Below are positions 7,383 to 15,627 of a stretch of 17,939 nucleotides of DNA, piece after piece. The DNA lies in assembly GCA_964576115.1 (NCBI GenBank), contig CAZNUA010000061.1, forward strand, positions 1 to 17,939, in the 5' to 3' direction. Within the stretch, counting starts at the first letter, position 1. Each line of letters begins with the position of its first letter. The notes beneath the pieces are model-generated. The model had not been told where the DNA came from. It worked only from the letters and a program-made list of their open reading frames with translations, and did no database searches. Both the position numbers and the translations under genes were made by a program. Source of the stretch: CAYSYY01 sp964576115 [NCBI: uncultured Gemmatimonadota bacterium] (GTDB lineage: Bacteria > Blakebacterota > Blakebacteria > Blakebacterales).

Positions 7383-10139
7383 ATGACGGAGCGCGAAGGC
7401 TGGAAACGGAGCGGGTACATCAACGGCCGGCGCCCCGAGAGCCGGAGTCTGCCGGTCGACGAAGAAGTCGGCAAGGAGATCGAGACCACGATCGAGATGA
7501 TGGTCGAGGATCTGATCTCCGAGGGCTGGGATCCCGGGGATGCCCGGGCCGAAGCCCGACGCCGGTTCGGCGATCCCGATCAAATCGGCCGCGAGTCGCG
7601 CCGGATCGTGTCGGCCGGCGACCGCCGGCGTCATCGGGTCAACTTCTTCGATACCCTGAAGCAGGATACGGTCTACGCCCTGCGCACCCTGCGTGCCTCG
7701 CCCGGTTTCACCACCGTGGCGGTCCTGATCCTGGCCATCGGCATCGGCGCCAACGTGGCCATCTTCAGCATGCTCAAGGGACTGTCACTGCGCCCGCTCC
7801 CCTTCCCCGATCCCGACCGGGTCGTGGCCATCTGGGAGACCGAGACCGGCGGCCGGGGCTACCAGCCCTTCACCGGCCCCGATTATTTCGAGATGAGGGA
7901 CAACAATTCCAGCTTCGAGGAGTTCGGAATCTACGGCTTCCGCTGGTTCAATACCCTGCTCGACGATCAACCGCAGCGCATCCGGGCCGTGGTGACCACC
8001 GCCAGCATGCTGCGCGCCCTCGACCTGCCTCCCCTGCACGGGCGGCTCTTCACCGACGACGATGAATTCCCCGACCGCAACAAGGTCGCGATTCTCGGAC
8101 ATGAATACTGGCAGGAGGCCTATGGCGGCGATCCCGAACTGATCGGTTCCTGGATCACTCTGAACCGGGCGAGCTATCAGGTGGTGGGTATCCTGGGACC
8201 CGAATTCGAGGTCCCCAGCCCGTGGGGGCGGTCCGAACCGGTCAAACTCTTCATCCCGATCGAGGTATCGCGGACCGAGCGGCGCGGCTGGCACACCTGG
8301 GCCGCCCTCGGCCGGCTCAAGCCCGGTGTGTCGCCGATGCAGGCCGAGGCCGATCTGCGCGTGATCGCCGCCCGCCTGCAGGAGGAATACCCCGATACCA
8401 ACGGCCAGACCGATGTCTGGATCGACCCTCTCATGCGCCGGGCCCTGGGTAGTATCACCGGTAATCTCATCGCTCTGCTTATCGTGGTGGGCTTCGTCCT
8501 CTTCGTGGCCGCGGCCAATGTGGCCAGCATGCTCCTGGCCCGCGGGGTGTCCCGGCAGACCGAGATCGCCATCAGATCGTCCTTCGGAGCCGGGGCGCGG
8601 CGGATCATGCGGCAGTTGCTCACCGAGAGCATGATCCTCTCGATCATGGGCGGGATCGTGGGAATAATCTTCGCCTTCTGGAGCCTCGGGGCCCTCAAGG
8701 GGCTCTTCCCGCCGACCGTACCGCGGGTCGAGGGTATCCAGATCGACGGCTGGGTGCTCTTCTTCGCCTTCGCCATCATGACCCTGACCGGTCTGCTCTT
8801 CGGGCTGGTGCCGGCGCTGTTCGCCGCCCGCACCAATCTGGTGGCGGCCCTGACCGGTAGCGGGGGCGGCCGGAGCGGGGGCGGGCGCCGGCGCAACCGC
8901 TTTCTCTCGGGTCTGGTCATCGGACAGCTGGCCGTCGCCCTGCTGCTGGTCAACCTGTCGGTGTTGATCCTGATCAGTTTCGTGAACATCACCCGGTTAC
9001 AGCAGGGATACGACACCGAGGAAGTGCTCGTCGCCAGCCTCGTCCTCGACGGTCCGGCCTATGAGACCAGCTCCGGGCGCATGGCCTTCTGGAATGAACT
9101 GCTGCCCCGGCTCGAGAGCGTGCCCGGGGTCGAAGCGGTAGGGGTGACCACCAAACTGCCCGCCAACGGCGGCACCAACGGTAGTCTCCTGATCGAGGGG
9201 GAGGCCTACGACAACCAGGAACGCCGCCCCCTGGTGGAGGTTTCCTACGTCACCCCCGGGTACTTTGCCGCCATGGGTATCGAGATCCGCCAGGGGAGGG
9301 GTTTCGAGGATACCGATGTCGCGACGGGAATTGCGATTGCGGATAACACCGGTGACAGAGCGGAATTTCCCTCCTACGACACCGATCAGGGAGTGGAGTT
9401 CCCCGCCATCGTCAACGAGACCTTTGTCCGTCGGTACTGGCCCGAGGAAGAGATCGCACTCGGCCGCCGGTTCCGGGCCAACTCGGCCGAACCGCAGTGG
9501 TCCTCGACCATCGTCGGTGTGGTCGAGGATGTGCGGCAGTGGGGGCTCACCTACCCGGCCCTGCGCGAGCGCTACCATCCCCTGAGCCTGTCCAGCAACA
9601 CCAGCCTGGCGCTGGTACTGAGGGCCGAACGCGACCCTGCCGGCTTTGCCGCGATCGTGCGGGAGACGGTGAAAGACATCGATCCGCTGCTGCCGGTCGA
9701 CAACTTCCGGACCATGGCCGATGTGGTTCACGGTCAGCAGATGGGGGTGCGGATCATGGCCCTGCTGATCGGTCTCTTCGCCCTGATCGCGGTCGCTCTG
9801 GCGGCGGCGGGCACCTATGGGGTCATGTCTTTCAGGATGTCACAGCGCACCCACGAGATCGGCGTGCGGATCGCCCTGGGGGCCGATCGTTCGGCGGTCG
9901 TGCGTCATTTCATCCTGCGGGGACTCAAACTGACCGGTATCGGCGGGATCGTCGGGGTCGGGTTGATACTGGCCGCCACGGCGGCTCTTTCGAGCACTCT
10001 GTTCGGTATCCAGGCGGTGCAGGTCCTCTATGTCATCCTGGGGATCGTCGCCCTGGGGATCGTCGTCTTTCTGGCCACAGCCCTGCCGGCGATACGGGCG
10101 ACCCGCGTCGATCCGGTCGACGCCCTGCGGGTGGAATAG
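7383..10139 (+). CDS. ADOP-type MacB/FtsX permease 1
   Basis: Inner-membrane permease of 918 residues with two MacB/FtsX halves and no ATPase domain. An N-terminal cytoplasmic segment (about 25-75, with EARRRFGDPDQI) is typical of ADOP proteins. Predicted membrane helices: about 111-132, then after a periplasmic MacB-PCD-like domain 361-386, 416-440 and 457-482. The second half has helices at about 510-534, a second periplasmic domain, and 790-816, 850-870 and 880-903. FtsX-type signatures follow a helix in both halves: RQTEIAIRSSFGAGARRI (388-405) and RTHEIGVRIALGADRSAVV (822-840). The C-terminus RVDPVDALRVE is the usual ending. GGAGG at 7371-7375 lies 7 nt before the ATG. Such proteins presumably need a MacB/LolD-like ATPase from elsewhere, or act as mechanotransmission devices; the cargo is unknown. 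An insertion near residues 646-670 is absent from permease 2. Confidence 0.93.
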   Translation: MTEREGWKRSGYINGRRPESRSLPVDEEVGKEIETTIEMMVEDLISEGWDPGDARAEARRRFGDPDQIGRESRRIVSAGDRRRHRVNFFDTLKQDTVYALRTLRASPGFTTVAVLILAIGIGANVAIFSMLKGLSLRPLPFPDPDRVVAIWETETGGRGYQPFTGPDYFEMRDNNSSFEEFGIYGFRWFNTLLDDQPQRIRAVVTTASMLRALDLPPLHGRLFTDDDEFPDRNKVAILGHEYWQEAYGGDPELIGSWITLNRASYQVVGILGPEFEVPSPWGRSEPVKLFIPIEVSRTERRGWHTWAALGRLKPGVSPMQAEADLRVIAARLQEEYPDTNGQTDVWIDPLMRRALGSITGNLIALLIVVGFVLFVAAANVASMLLARGVSRQTEIAIRSSFGAGARRIMRQLLTESMILSIMGGIVGIIFAFWSLGALKGLFPPTVPRVEGIQIDGWVLFFAFAIMTLTGLLFGLVPALFAARTNLVAALTGSGGGRSGGGRRRNRFLSGLVIGQLAVALLLVNLSVLILISFVNITRLQQGYDTEEVLVASLVLDGPAYETSSGRMAFWNELLPRLESVPGVEAVGVTTKLPANGGTNGSLLIEGEAYDNQERRPLVEVSYVTPGYFAAMGIEIRQGRGFEDTDVATGIAIADNTGDRAEFPSYDTDQGVEFPAIVNETFVRRYWPEEEIALGRRFRANSAEPQWSSTIVGVVEDVRQWGLTYPALRERYHPLSLSSNTSLALVLRAERDPAGFAAIVRETVKDIDPLLPVDNFRTMADVVHGQQMGVRIMALLIGLFALIAVALAAAGTYGVMSFRMSQRTHEIGVRIALGADRSAVVRHFILRGLKLTGIGGIVGVGLILAATAALSSTLFGIQAVQVLYVILGIVALGIVVFLATALPAIRATRVDPVDALRVE

Positions 10140-10178
10140 GCGAGCGGAGCTAACCGTCACCGGAATCGGAGAAATACG

Positions 10179-10207
10179 TTGACATAGTTGCGGATTTACA
10201 GGATAAT
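10179..10207 (+). promoter_or_regulatory. Near-consensus sigma-70 promoter of the DUF4143 ATPase gene
   Basis: TTGACA (10179-10184) is a perfect -35 box. A 17-bp spacer leads to GATAAT (10202-10207), a 5-of-6 match to TATAAT. The predicted transcription start is about 10212-10215, only a few bases before the ATG at 10218. This is the best promoter in the window, and its position rules out the in-frame TTG at 10188 as the start. Confidence 0.75.
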
Positions 10208-10211
10208 CCGC
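10190..10211. repeat. Inverted repeat overlapping the -10 box (putative operator)
   Basis: Perfect 7-bp arms GCGGATT (10190-10196) and AATCCGC (10205-10211) flank the 8-nt centre TACAGGAT. The right arm shares bases with the -10 hexamer and ends at the predicted transcription start, so a protein bound here would block RNA polymerase. The position suits a repressor operator better than an attenuator, because most of the element is not transcribed. Confidence 0.65.
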
Positions 10212-10217
10212 ATCACT

Positions 10218-11390
10218 ATGCCTGAATATCAAGAGTTTCCGCGTGCACTCCGGTTGACCTGGAACCCGAATCCCCGGACCGGAGCCGCCGCCCTCTTCCT
10301 CTGGGGGGCGCGCCAGACCGGCAAGACCACCTACCTGCACCGGACATTCCCCTCGGCCCTTTACTACGATCTGCTCGATACCGCCCTGTGCGCCGAGTTG
10401 AGTGTCCGCCCGCATCGCCTGCGGGAGGATGTGCTGGGCGATTCCCCCGGACTCGTGGTCATTGACGAGGTGCAGCATGTTCCGCTCCTGCTGCCGGAAG
10501 TCCACTGGTTGCTCGAGAATACCGCCACCCGATTTGTGCTCTGCGGCTCGAGCGCCCGGAAACTGCGGCACCGGGCTCGAAACCTGCTCGGCGGTCGAGC
10601 CACCGAGTTCTCCCTGCTGCCCTTGACCTCCCAAGAGATAGGCGATGTCGACCTCGCGCGCGTGCTGCGATTCGGCAGCCTGCCCGTGCACTATCTGGCG
10701 GACGATCCCGCTTCCCTGCTGCGGGCGTATGTAAACACGTATCTCAAGGCCGAGATCATCGACGAGTCGGTTACCCGCAACATCCCGGCCTTCTCGCGTT
10801 TCCTGCAGGTGGTCGGTTTGAATCACGGACAGCAGGTCAACTACACGGCCGTCGCCCGGGAGACGGGGGTATCGGCCAACACCGTGCGCAGCTACTTCCA
10901 GATCCTCGAGGATACTCTGCTCGGCTTCACCCTGGAGCCGTGGCGCAGGCGCCAGAAGCGGCGCCTCGTGGAGACGGCCAAATTCTACCTTTTCGATATC
11001 GGGGTGGCCAATTACCTGCACCCCGAAGGGGCCGCGATCGCCGAGGGATCAAACCGGTACGGACGGGCATTCGAGCACTTTGTCCTGAACGAGGTCCGCG
11101 CCTACCTGGCCTATACGAATACCGACCTGCCGCTCACCTTCTGGCGTACCAGTTCCGGCTTCGAGGTCGACCTCGTCATCGGCTCCATGGACCTCGTCAT
11201 CGAGTGCAAGTCGACGCGTGAGGTGCGGGCCGCCGATCTGAAGGGGTTGAGGGCGTTGCGGGAGGAACACACACCGAAGTGCTCGCAGGTCGTCTGCAGG
11301 GTACAGAACCGGCGCCGGACCGAGGACGGGATCGATATCGTCCCCTGGCGGGAGTTCTGCCGTGAACTCTGGGCGGGGGAACTGGTCTGA
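10218..11390 (+). CDS. AAA ATPase with DUF4143 / nuclease-like C-terminal domain
   Basis: A 390-residue member of the AAA_14-DUF4143 ATP-binding protein family, widespread but poorly understood. Walker A is GARQTGKTT (30-38) and Walker B is LVVIDEVQH (79-87), followed by a sensor-like FVLCGSSARKL (107-116). Residues about 208-233 (YTAVARETGVSANTVRSYF) look like a helix-turn-helix. The C-terminal part carries a PD-(D/E)XK-like arrangement: GFEVDLVI (D318) then VIECKS (E329, K331). Start choice: the in-frame TTG at 10188 falls between the -35 and -10 boxes, so ATG 10218 is used; no Shine-Dalgarno is visible before it. The gene stands alone between two convergent permease operons. Roles proposed for relatives vary and none can be assigned. 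The end lies 66 bp from the end of permease 2. Confidence 0.9.
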   Translation: MPEYQEFPRALRLTWNPNPRTGAAALFLWGARQTGKTTYLHRTFPSALYYDLLDTALCAELSVRPHRLREDVLGDSPGLVVIDEVQHVPLLLPEVHWLLENTATRFVLCGSSARKLRHRARNLLGGRATEFSLLPLTSQEIGDVDLARVLRFGSLPVHYLADDPASLLRAYVNTYLKAEIIDESVTRNIPAFSRFLQVVGLNHGQQVNYTAVARETGVSANTVRSYFQILEDTLLGFTLEPWRRRQKRRLVETAKFYLFDIGVANYLHPEGAAIAEGSNRYGRAFEHFVLNEVRAYLAYTNTDLPLTFWRTSSGFEVDLVIGSMDLVIECKSTREVRAADLKGLRALREEHTPKCSQVVCRVQNRRRTEDGIDIVPWREFCRELWAGELV

Positions 11391-11456
11391 CGGATTTCGC
11401 GCAGACATCGCTCGCGCTGACCGATACCCTGATGCGAAGTGGAGTGAGTTCTGGTT

Positions 11457-14087
11457 CTACTCGTTCCGCAGTGATATCAGAGGATCGACGCGCGAGGCCT
11501 TCCAGGCGGGGATCAGGATTGCCGCCAGGGACGCCAGCACGACGAGTCCGGTGACCGGCAGAAGCGCTCCCGGATCTGCTGGCGTGACCTGATAGAGAAG
11601 GGTTCGGAGAGCCTGGAGTGCCCAGAGCGAGAGTACCAGTCCCACTCCCAGCCCGGCGAAGGTGATCACGCAACCCTCCCACAAAAGGCTCCGCAGCACC
11701 TCCCCCCGTTGCGCCCCCAGAGCCAGGCGCAGACCGATCTCGCCTCGTCGCTGGACCGTCAGATTGGCCAGCACTCCATAGAGTCCCACCAGGGACAGGA
11801 GAAGAGCAATACCGGCGAAGATGCCACCGACAAACATGAGAAAGCGGGTGGGGGCGATTTCGTTCTCGATGACTTCGGCCACCGTTGCAACGCTCCGCAG
11901 GGGTAGATCGGGATCGATGGCGCTGACTTCGGCCCGGATCGCGGGCAGGAGGGCGGCCGGATCCAGGGCGGCTTTCACGGTTACCGTCATGCTGCCGGGA
12001 CCGAAGTGCCCGTGAGGAACGTAGATCTCGGCAAGGGGTTCTTCATCCAGCGCCTCCGATCGAATGTCCCCGACCGTGCCGACAATGGTCCATACCGGAC
12101 TGCCGTAACTCCGGTTTATCAGGATCTGAATCTGCTCGCCGATCGGATCCCGGCCCGGAAAATTCTGTTCGCCGAAGGTCTGATTGACGACCGCCACCGG
12201 TATCTCGCCCGTATCGTCACTCGCCGACAATCCCCGTCCCGAGAGAACGGGAATCTCCATCATCTCGAGGTACCCCGGACTGATGGCCCGGATTCCCGCC
12301 AGGGGTTCTTCTCCCGGTTGGATATCCTCGCGGCCTTTCAATGAGATTTTTGCGGTCGTGTGCGGTGTTTCCAGCGGTGCCCCCCAGATCGATCCCACCC
12401 GCTGAACGCCGGGTAGAGCGGCGAGTCTCTCCTCCAGGGTGCGATAGAATATTCGTACTTCATCCAGATTCCCTCCTGTCGCGAGGGTGAATCGGACGAT
12501 CCGCTCTGGCGTGAAGCCCAGGTCGACAGTGGAGAGCTCCCTGACGCTTCGCACCAGCAATCCGGTACCGCTGAGAAGAATGACCGACAGGGCGACCTGC
12601 AGGGCGATCAATCCCTTGCGCAGACGCTGACTGAGGACGGGCGTGCCGGTTCCGCGGCTCCGCCGGGCCAGGTTCTCGGCCGGAGACAGCCGGTTCAGAA
12701 AGAGTATCGGGCTCCAGCTCGCCAGCGCGGTCACGGCAATGACGATCCCGAACGTACCGACCAGGACCGGGCCGTCGACACCGACCTCGGTCAGGCGCGG
12801 CACCATGCCCGCTGAGATCCGGCGAAAGATATCAACTCCTCCTGAAGCGATGAGAATCCCGAGACCACCGCCGAGAAGAGTCAGCAGACCGGTTTCCGTC
12901 TGGATGAGCCGGGCCAGTCGTCTTCGATCTCCTCCCAGGGAAAGACGCGTTGCGAACTCATGTTGTCGGGAGAAGGTCCTCATGAGCAGGAGATTCGCCA
13001 CATTGGCACAGGCGATGAACAGCAGCAGGCTCACGGCCGCCATGAGGATCCAGAGCCGGGTTTGAACGGCTCCGGTTTCAAAGCCTTTCAGACTCTCCAC
13101 CACAAAACGCTTCCTCGCATTGGTGGCGGGGTAGTCGGACGCCAGAGTTTCTCCGATGAGCCGGACCTCGTCCCGCACGGTCGACAGCCTGCTGCCCGCT
13201 CGTCGGCGCCCCACGGTCAGCCAGGTATGCGAGGCTCGATTGAGACCGTCCGGAGAAGAAAAGAGATGCGGAATCCAGACCTCGGTCCCGTGCGGGAACG
13301 CGAAACCCTCGGGAGTGACGCCGACGACTTCGAAGTCGGTGCCGGCCATCTGGATCGTCGATCCCACCGCCTCGGGATCCGAGCCCATCCGGTCGCGCCA
13401 GAAACGGGCCGAGATCACGGCAATGCGGCGGCCGCCATAGCCGGTCTCGTCGGGCCGGATGTCCCGGCCGTGCAGGAGGGGCAGGCGGAAGGTCTCCATC
13501 AGACCTCGAGAGACCCTGGTCACCTGGATGATTTCGGCCTGGCCGAAACCGGTCAGGGTCGCCGAGAGTACCTGATATCCCACCAGAGATTCAATTGAGG
13601 GGGAGAGGGTCTCGATATCCGCCACATCCGGCGGAGCCATGAAATCCTTGTCTTCCCGTCTCTGCCAGACGGTCGATACGGCCACCAGGTCCCCGGCCTC
13701 GGGATAGGGGAGGGGTTCGAGGATGATGCCGTGGACGACGCTGAAAACCGCGGTGGTTGCACCGATTCCCAGGGCAACGGTCAGGATGGCGACACAGGCC
13801 AGCCGGGGGTGTCTCCACAGAGCCCGCATCCCGTAGCGCATGTCCTGGCCGAGGTCGTCAACAAAACGCCCCCCGCGCTCACTCCGGGCTCGTTCCTTGA
13901 ATCGCTCGAGGCCGCCGAAACTGATCGCGGCCGCCCGCCGTGCCTGCTCCTCGCTCATACCCCGGCGCAGGTTCTCTTCCCTTTCCGACTCGAGATGGAA
14001 GCGCATTTCGCGTTCCATCTCCTCTTCAAGGGCCTCTTTGGCAATCAGGATCCGGAAGCGGCGGATGAGCCTGGTCAGCCAGCACAC
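11457..14087 (-). CDS. ADOP-type MacB/FtsX permease 2
   Basis: Second orphan permease, 876 residues, with the same architecture as permease 1 but clearly diverged. The cytoplasmic N-terminal region (about 10-75) is helix-rich and charged, with MSEEQARRAAAISFGGLERF. Predicted membrane helices: about 97-119, 345-368, 399-421, 443-466, 492-513, 749-774, 805-826 and 846-864. FtsX signatures are RQHEFATRLSLGGDRRRLAR (374-393) and RRGEIGLRLALGAQRGEVLR (780-799); the C-terminus is ASRVDPLISLRNE. There is no ATP-binding motif. GTG start: GGAGG (14096-14100) lies 8 nt upstream. The gene follows padR2 after 85 bp in the same direction. The transported substrate is unknown. The convergent ATPase gene ends 66 bp beyond its stop, and no strong terminator is visible between them. 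Confidence 0.93.
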   Translation of the reverse strand: MCWLTRLIRRFRILIAKEALEEEMEREMRFHLESEREENLRRGMSEEQARRAAAISFGGLERFKERARSERGGRFVDDLGQDMRYGMRALWRHPRLACVAILTVALGIGATTAVFSVVHGIILEPLPYPEAGDLVAVSTVWQRREDKDFMAPPDVADIETLSPSIESLVGYQVLSATLTGFGQAEIIQVTRVSRGLMETFRLPLLHGRDIRPDETGYGGRRIAVISARFWRDRMGSDPEAVGSTIQMAGTDFEVVGVTPEGFAFPHGTEVWIPHLFSSPDGLNRASHTWLTVGRRRAGSRLSTVRDEVRLIGETLASDYPATNARKRFVVESLKGFETGAVQTRLWILMAAVSLLLFIACANVANLLLMRTFSRQHEFATRLSLGGDRRRLARLIQTETGLLTLLGGGLGILIASGGVDIFRRISAGMVPRLTEVGVDGPVLVGTFGIVIAVTALASWSPILFLNRLSPAENLARRSRGTGTPVLSQRLRKGLIALQVALSVILLSGTGLLVRSVRELSTVDLGFTPERIVRFTLATGGNLDEVRIFYRTLEERLAALPGVQRVGSIWGAPLETPHTTAKISLKGREDIQPGEEPLAGIRAISPGYLEMMEIPVLSGRGLSASDDTGEIPVAVVNQTFGEQNFPGRDPIGEQIQILINRSYGSPVWTIVGTVGDIRSEALDEEPLAEIYVPHGHFGPGSMTVTVKAALDPAALLPAIRAEVSAIDPDLPLRSVATVAEVIENEIAPTRFLMFVGGIFAGIALLLSLVGLYGVLANLTVQRRGEIGLRLALGAQRGEVLRSLLWEGCVITFAGLGVGLVLSLWALQALRTLLYQVTPADPGALLPVTGLVVLASLAAILIPAWKASRVDPLISLRNE

Positions 14088-14102
14088 GATCGGTACCTCC
14101 GT

Positions 14103-14121
14103 CGTCTTTTTCCGAAAGACG
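14103..14121 (-). promoter_or_regulatory. Hairpin abutting the permease 2 ribosome binding site
   Basis: On the minus strand, arms CGTCTTT and AAAGACG pair perfectly around the 5-nt loop CGGAA. Only two bases separate the stem from the GGAGG of permease 2. In the padR2-permease 2 transcript it could tune translation of the permease relative to the regulator, or act as an RNA-processing point. No T-run follows, so it is not a standard terminator. Confidence 0.5.
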
Positions 14122-14172
14122 TCATTCTGCTTCCGGTTGCCCCCATACTCTTCAGGAGCCTCTGCGTGATGA

Positions 14173-14505
14173 TCAGCGGTACCCCAGAACCCGATCGACG
14201 GCAGCCGAGAACTCCCGCCATTCCTGATTCTCTTCTTCGAGACGCCGTCTCCCGGCTCTGGTCAGCAGATAGAACTTGGCTTTCCGGCCCGATTCGGCCG
14301 TCCCCCATCGGGCTGATATCCAGCCCCGGTCCTCGAGACGGTACAGAGCCGGATAGAGAGATCCCTGACCGATCCGGAGGGCCTCGTCCGAGATCTGCCC
14401 GATATGCTTGGCGATGGCCCAGCCATGCATCGAACCGTGAGAGAGAGTGCGGAGAATCAGCAGGTCGAGGGTGCCGTGCAGCAGGTCGGCTCTCGATTTG
14501 GTCAT
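14173..14505 (-). CDS. PadR-family transcriptional regulator (ADOP-associated), PadR2
   Basis: A 110-residue winged-helix regulator of the ADOP-linked PadR group. It has the characteristic LLHGTLDLLILRTLSHGSMHGWAIA opening (read as LLHGTLDLLIL, then HGWAIAKHI), the recognition region GQGSLYPALYRLEDRGWI, and the wing GRKAKFYLLTRAGRRRLEEE. The open frame extends 40 codons further upstream, but those codons lie in the AT-rich control region. The ATG used here has a purine-rich AGGTGGG just upstream and begins with MTKSRADLLHG, as expected for the family. It is followed by permease 2 in the same direction. It is about as similar to PadR1 as expected for family members, and the upstream DNA of the two genes differs, so they probably recognise different operators. 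Confidence 0.93.
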   Translation of the reverse strand: MTKSRADLLHGTLDLLILRTLSHGSMHGWAIAKHIGQISDEALRIGQGSLYPALYRLEDRGWISARWGTAESGRKAKFYLLTRAGRRRLEEENQEWREFSAAVDRVLGYR

Positions 14506-14720
14506 TTGCACCCACCTGTGTGTTTTTTGTGTCGATTTACATAGTATTGAACGGTATCCTCTCCGAGTTAGTTGCATTGCATGGCTCCATTCTTCCTCAA
14601 TACAGTACTCACTGAAGCCATACATGTGGGTTGGGGATGCCCCCGGTTCCGGCTCGGCCGGGGATCTGGATCGGCCCGGATTCGGTGCGATCCTGTGGTC
14701 GAGGTGAGAGGAGCAGGCGA
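14506..14720. promoter_or_regulatory. Divergent control region between padR2 and the DUF5694 gene
   Basis: 215 bp without a gene; the half next to padR2 is AT-rich. It holds an exact 9-bp near-palindrome, TGCATTGCA (14573-14581), and a spaced inverted pair, GTATTGA (14544-14550) and TCAATAC (14597-14603). Nearer the lipoprotein gene, CCCCGG (14641-14646) and CCGGGG (14658-14663) could form a hairpin in its leader. On the minus strand TACTAT (14541-14546) could be a -10 box for padR2, but its -35 match is poor. The PadR1 TATATGAGA element is not present. AGAGGAG at 14707-14713 is the ribosome binding site of the + strand gene. Confidence 0.45.
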
Positions 14721-15581
14721 ATGCGTACCTTTCTGGCAGTGGGCATACTACTTGCGCTTGCAGCGTGCCAGCGGGGAAGGGAAGTCGACCGGACCGACGT
14801 GCCGACCGCGGAGCAGCCGGTCGAGGTCATGGTCCTGGGCACCTTCCATTTCACCTACCCCAACCTCGATGCCCACCAGACCGGGCAGTCCCGGCAGGTG
14901 GATATCATGTCGGGGGCCCGGCAGGCCGAACTGCAGACCGTGATCGACCGCCTGCTCGGATTCCGGCCCGACCGGATCGCGATCGAGGTCGGGGTCGAGG
15001 AACAGGCCCGTATCGATTCACTCTACGGGCTGTACCGGGCTGACCGGTTTGAACTCCCGGTCGGGGAGCAGTTCCAGATCGCCTTCCGGATGGCCCGGGA
15101 ACTGGGCCACGAGCGGGTGTACTGCATCGACACCTGGGGCGATTACGAACGGTTCCTGGATCGCGACGCTTTCTGGGACGGCTATGTGAAGTTTCTTGAA
15201 TCCGGGCCCGACACCGCCCTGCAGCGGGCCTATAGCGCCTATCACGCCGGCACCGACGCCTTTCTGGCGGATCATTCCCTGATCGAGGGCTTCCGCGCCC
15301 TCAATCGCCCCGAACACCTGCAGATCCTGCAGGGCGCCTATTTCCTTAATGGTTTTTCTTTCGAGCTGGAGCCGTACGACTACGGTGGGGCCGACTGGGA
15401 AGCGAGCCGCTGGTACGATCGGAATCTGCGGATATTCCGGAACATCAAGCGGCTGGCCGATGTACCCGGCGAGCGCGTTTTCGTCCTCTTCGGCGCCGGG
15501 CACCACGCCCTGCTGCGCGACTATATCGAGTACTCTCCCCGGCACCGGTATGTCCCGGTGCTCGATTACCTGCGGGAGTGA
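14721..15581 (+). CDS. DUF5694-like lipoprotein
   Basis: A 286-residue lipoprotein of unknown function. ATG chosen because AGAGGAG (14707-14713) lies 7 nt upstream and the protein then begins with a lipoprotein signal, MRTFLAVGILLALAAC (lipid-anchored Cys16). The mature part begins with VMVLGTFHFTYPNLDAHQTG and IDRLLGFRPDRIAIEV, and ends with VFVLFGAGHHALLRDYI. This set of conserved His/Glu positions (GTFHF, IAIEV, GAGHH) matches proteins annotated DUF5694, which share features with the TraB/PrgY/GumN fold, a putative metalloprotease-like fold. Enzymatic activity is not established. It is transcribed divergently from padR2 and convergently to the phosphoesterase gene, whose end is 46 bp away, so it appears to be a single-gene unit. 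Confidence 0.8.
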   Translation: MRTFLAVGILLALAACQRGREVDRTDVPTAEQPVEVMVLGTFHFTYPNLDAHQTGQSRQVDIMSGARQAELQTVIDRLLGFRPDRIAIEVGVEEQARIDSLYGLYRADRFELPVGEQFQIAFRMARELGHERVYCIDTWGDYERFLDRDAFWDGYVKFLESGPDTALQRAYSAYHAGTDAFLADHSLIEGFRALNRPEHLQILQGAYFLNGFSFELEPYDYGGADWEASRWYDRNLRIFRNIKRLADVPGERVFVLFGAGHHALLRDYIEYSPRHRYVPVLDYLRE

Positions 15582-15627
15582 ACGGAAGCGCGTCTCAACA
15601 GGCGGCAGTCGCCCGATCCCTGTCCCG

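Noticed and set aside
10188-10217. TTG start adding ten residues to the DUF4143 ATPase
   Set aside because: It lies between the -35 and -10 boxes, so it would not be in the transcript.
10218-11390. DUF4143 ATPase as part of a defence or toxin-antitoxin system
   Set aside because: It has no partner gene; both neighbours are convergent permease operons, and the P-loop plus nuclease-like fold alone does not support a defence role.
11391-11456. Bidirectional terminator between the ATPase and permease 2 genes
   Set aside because: No stem of useful length with flanking T/A runs could be found in the 66-bp gap.
14506-14625. N-terminal 40-codon extension of PadR2
   Set aside because: It has no family similarity, runs through the AT-rich control region, and the internal ATG gives the standard PadR N-terminus with a ribosome binding site.
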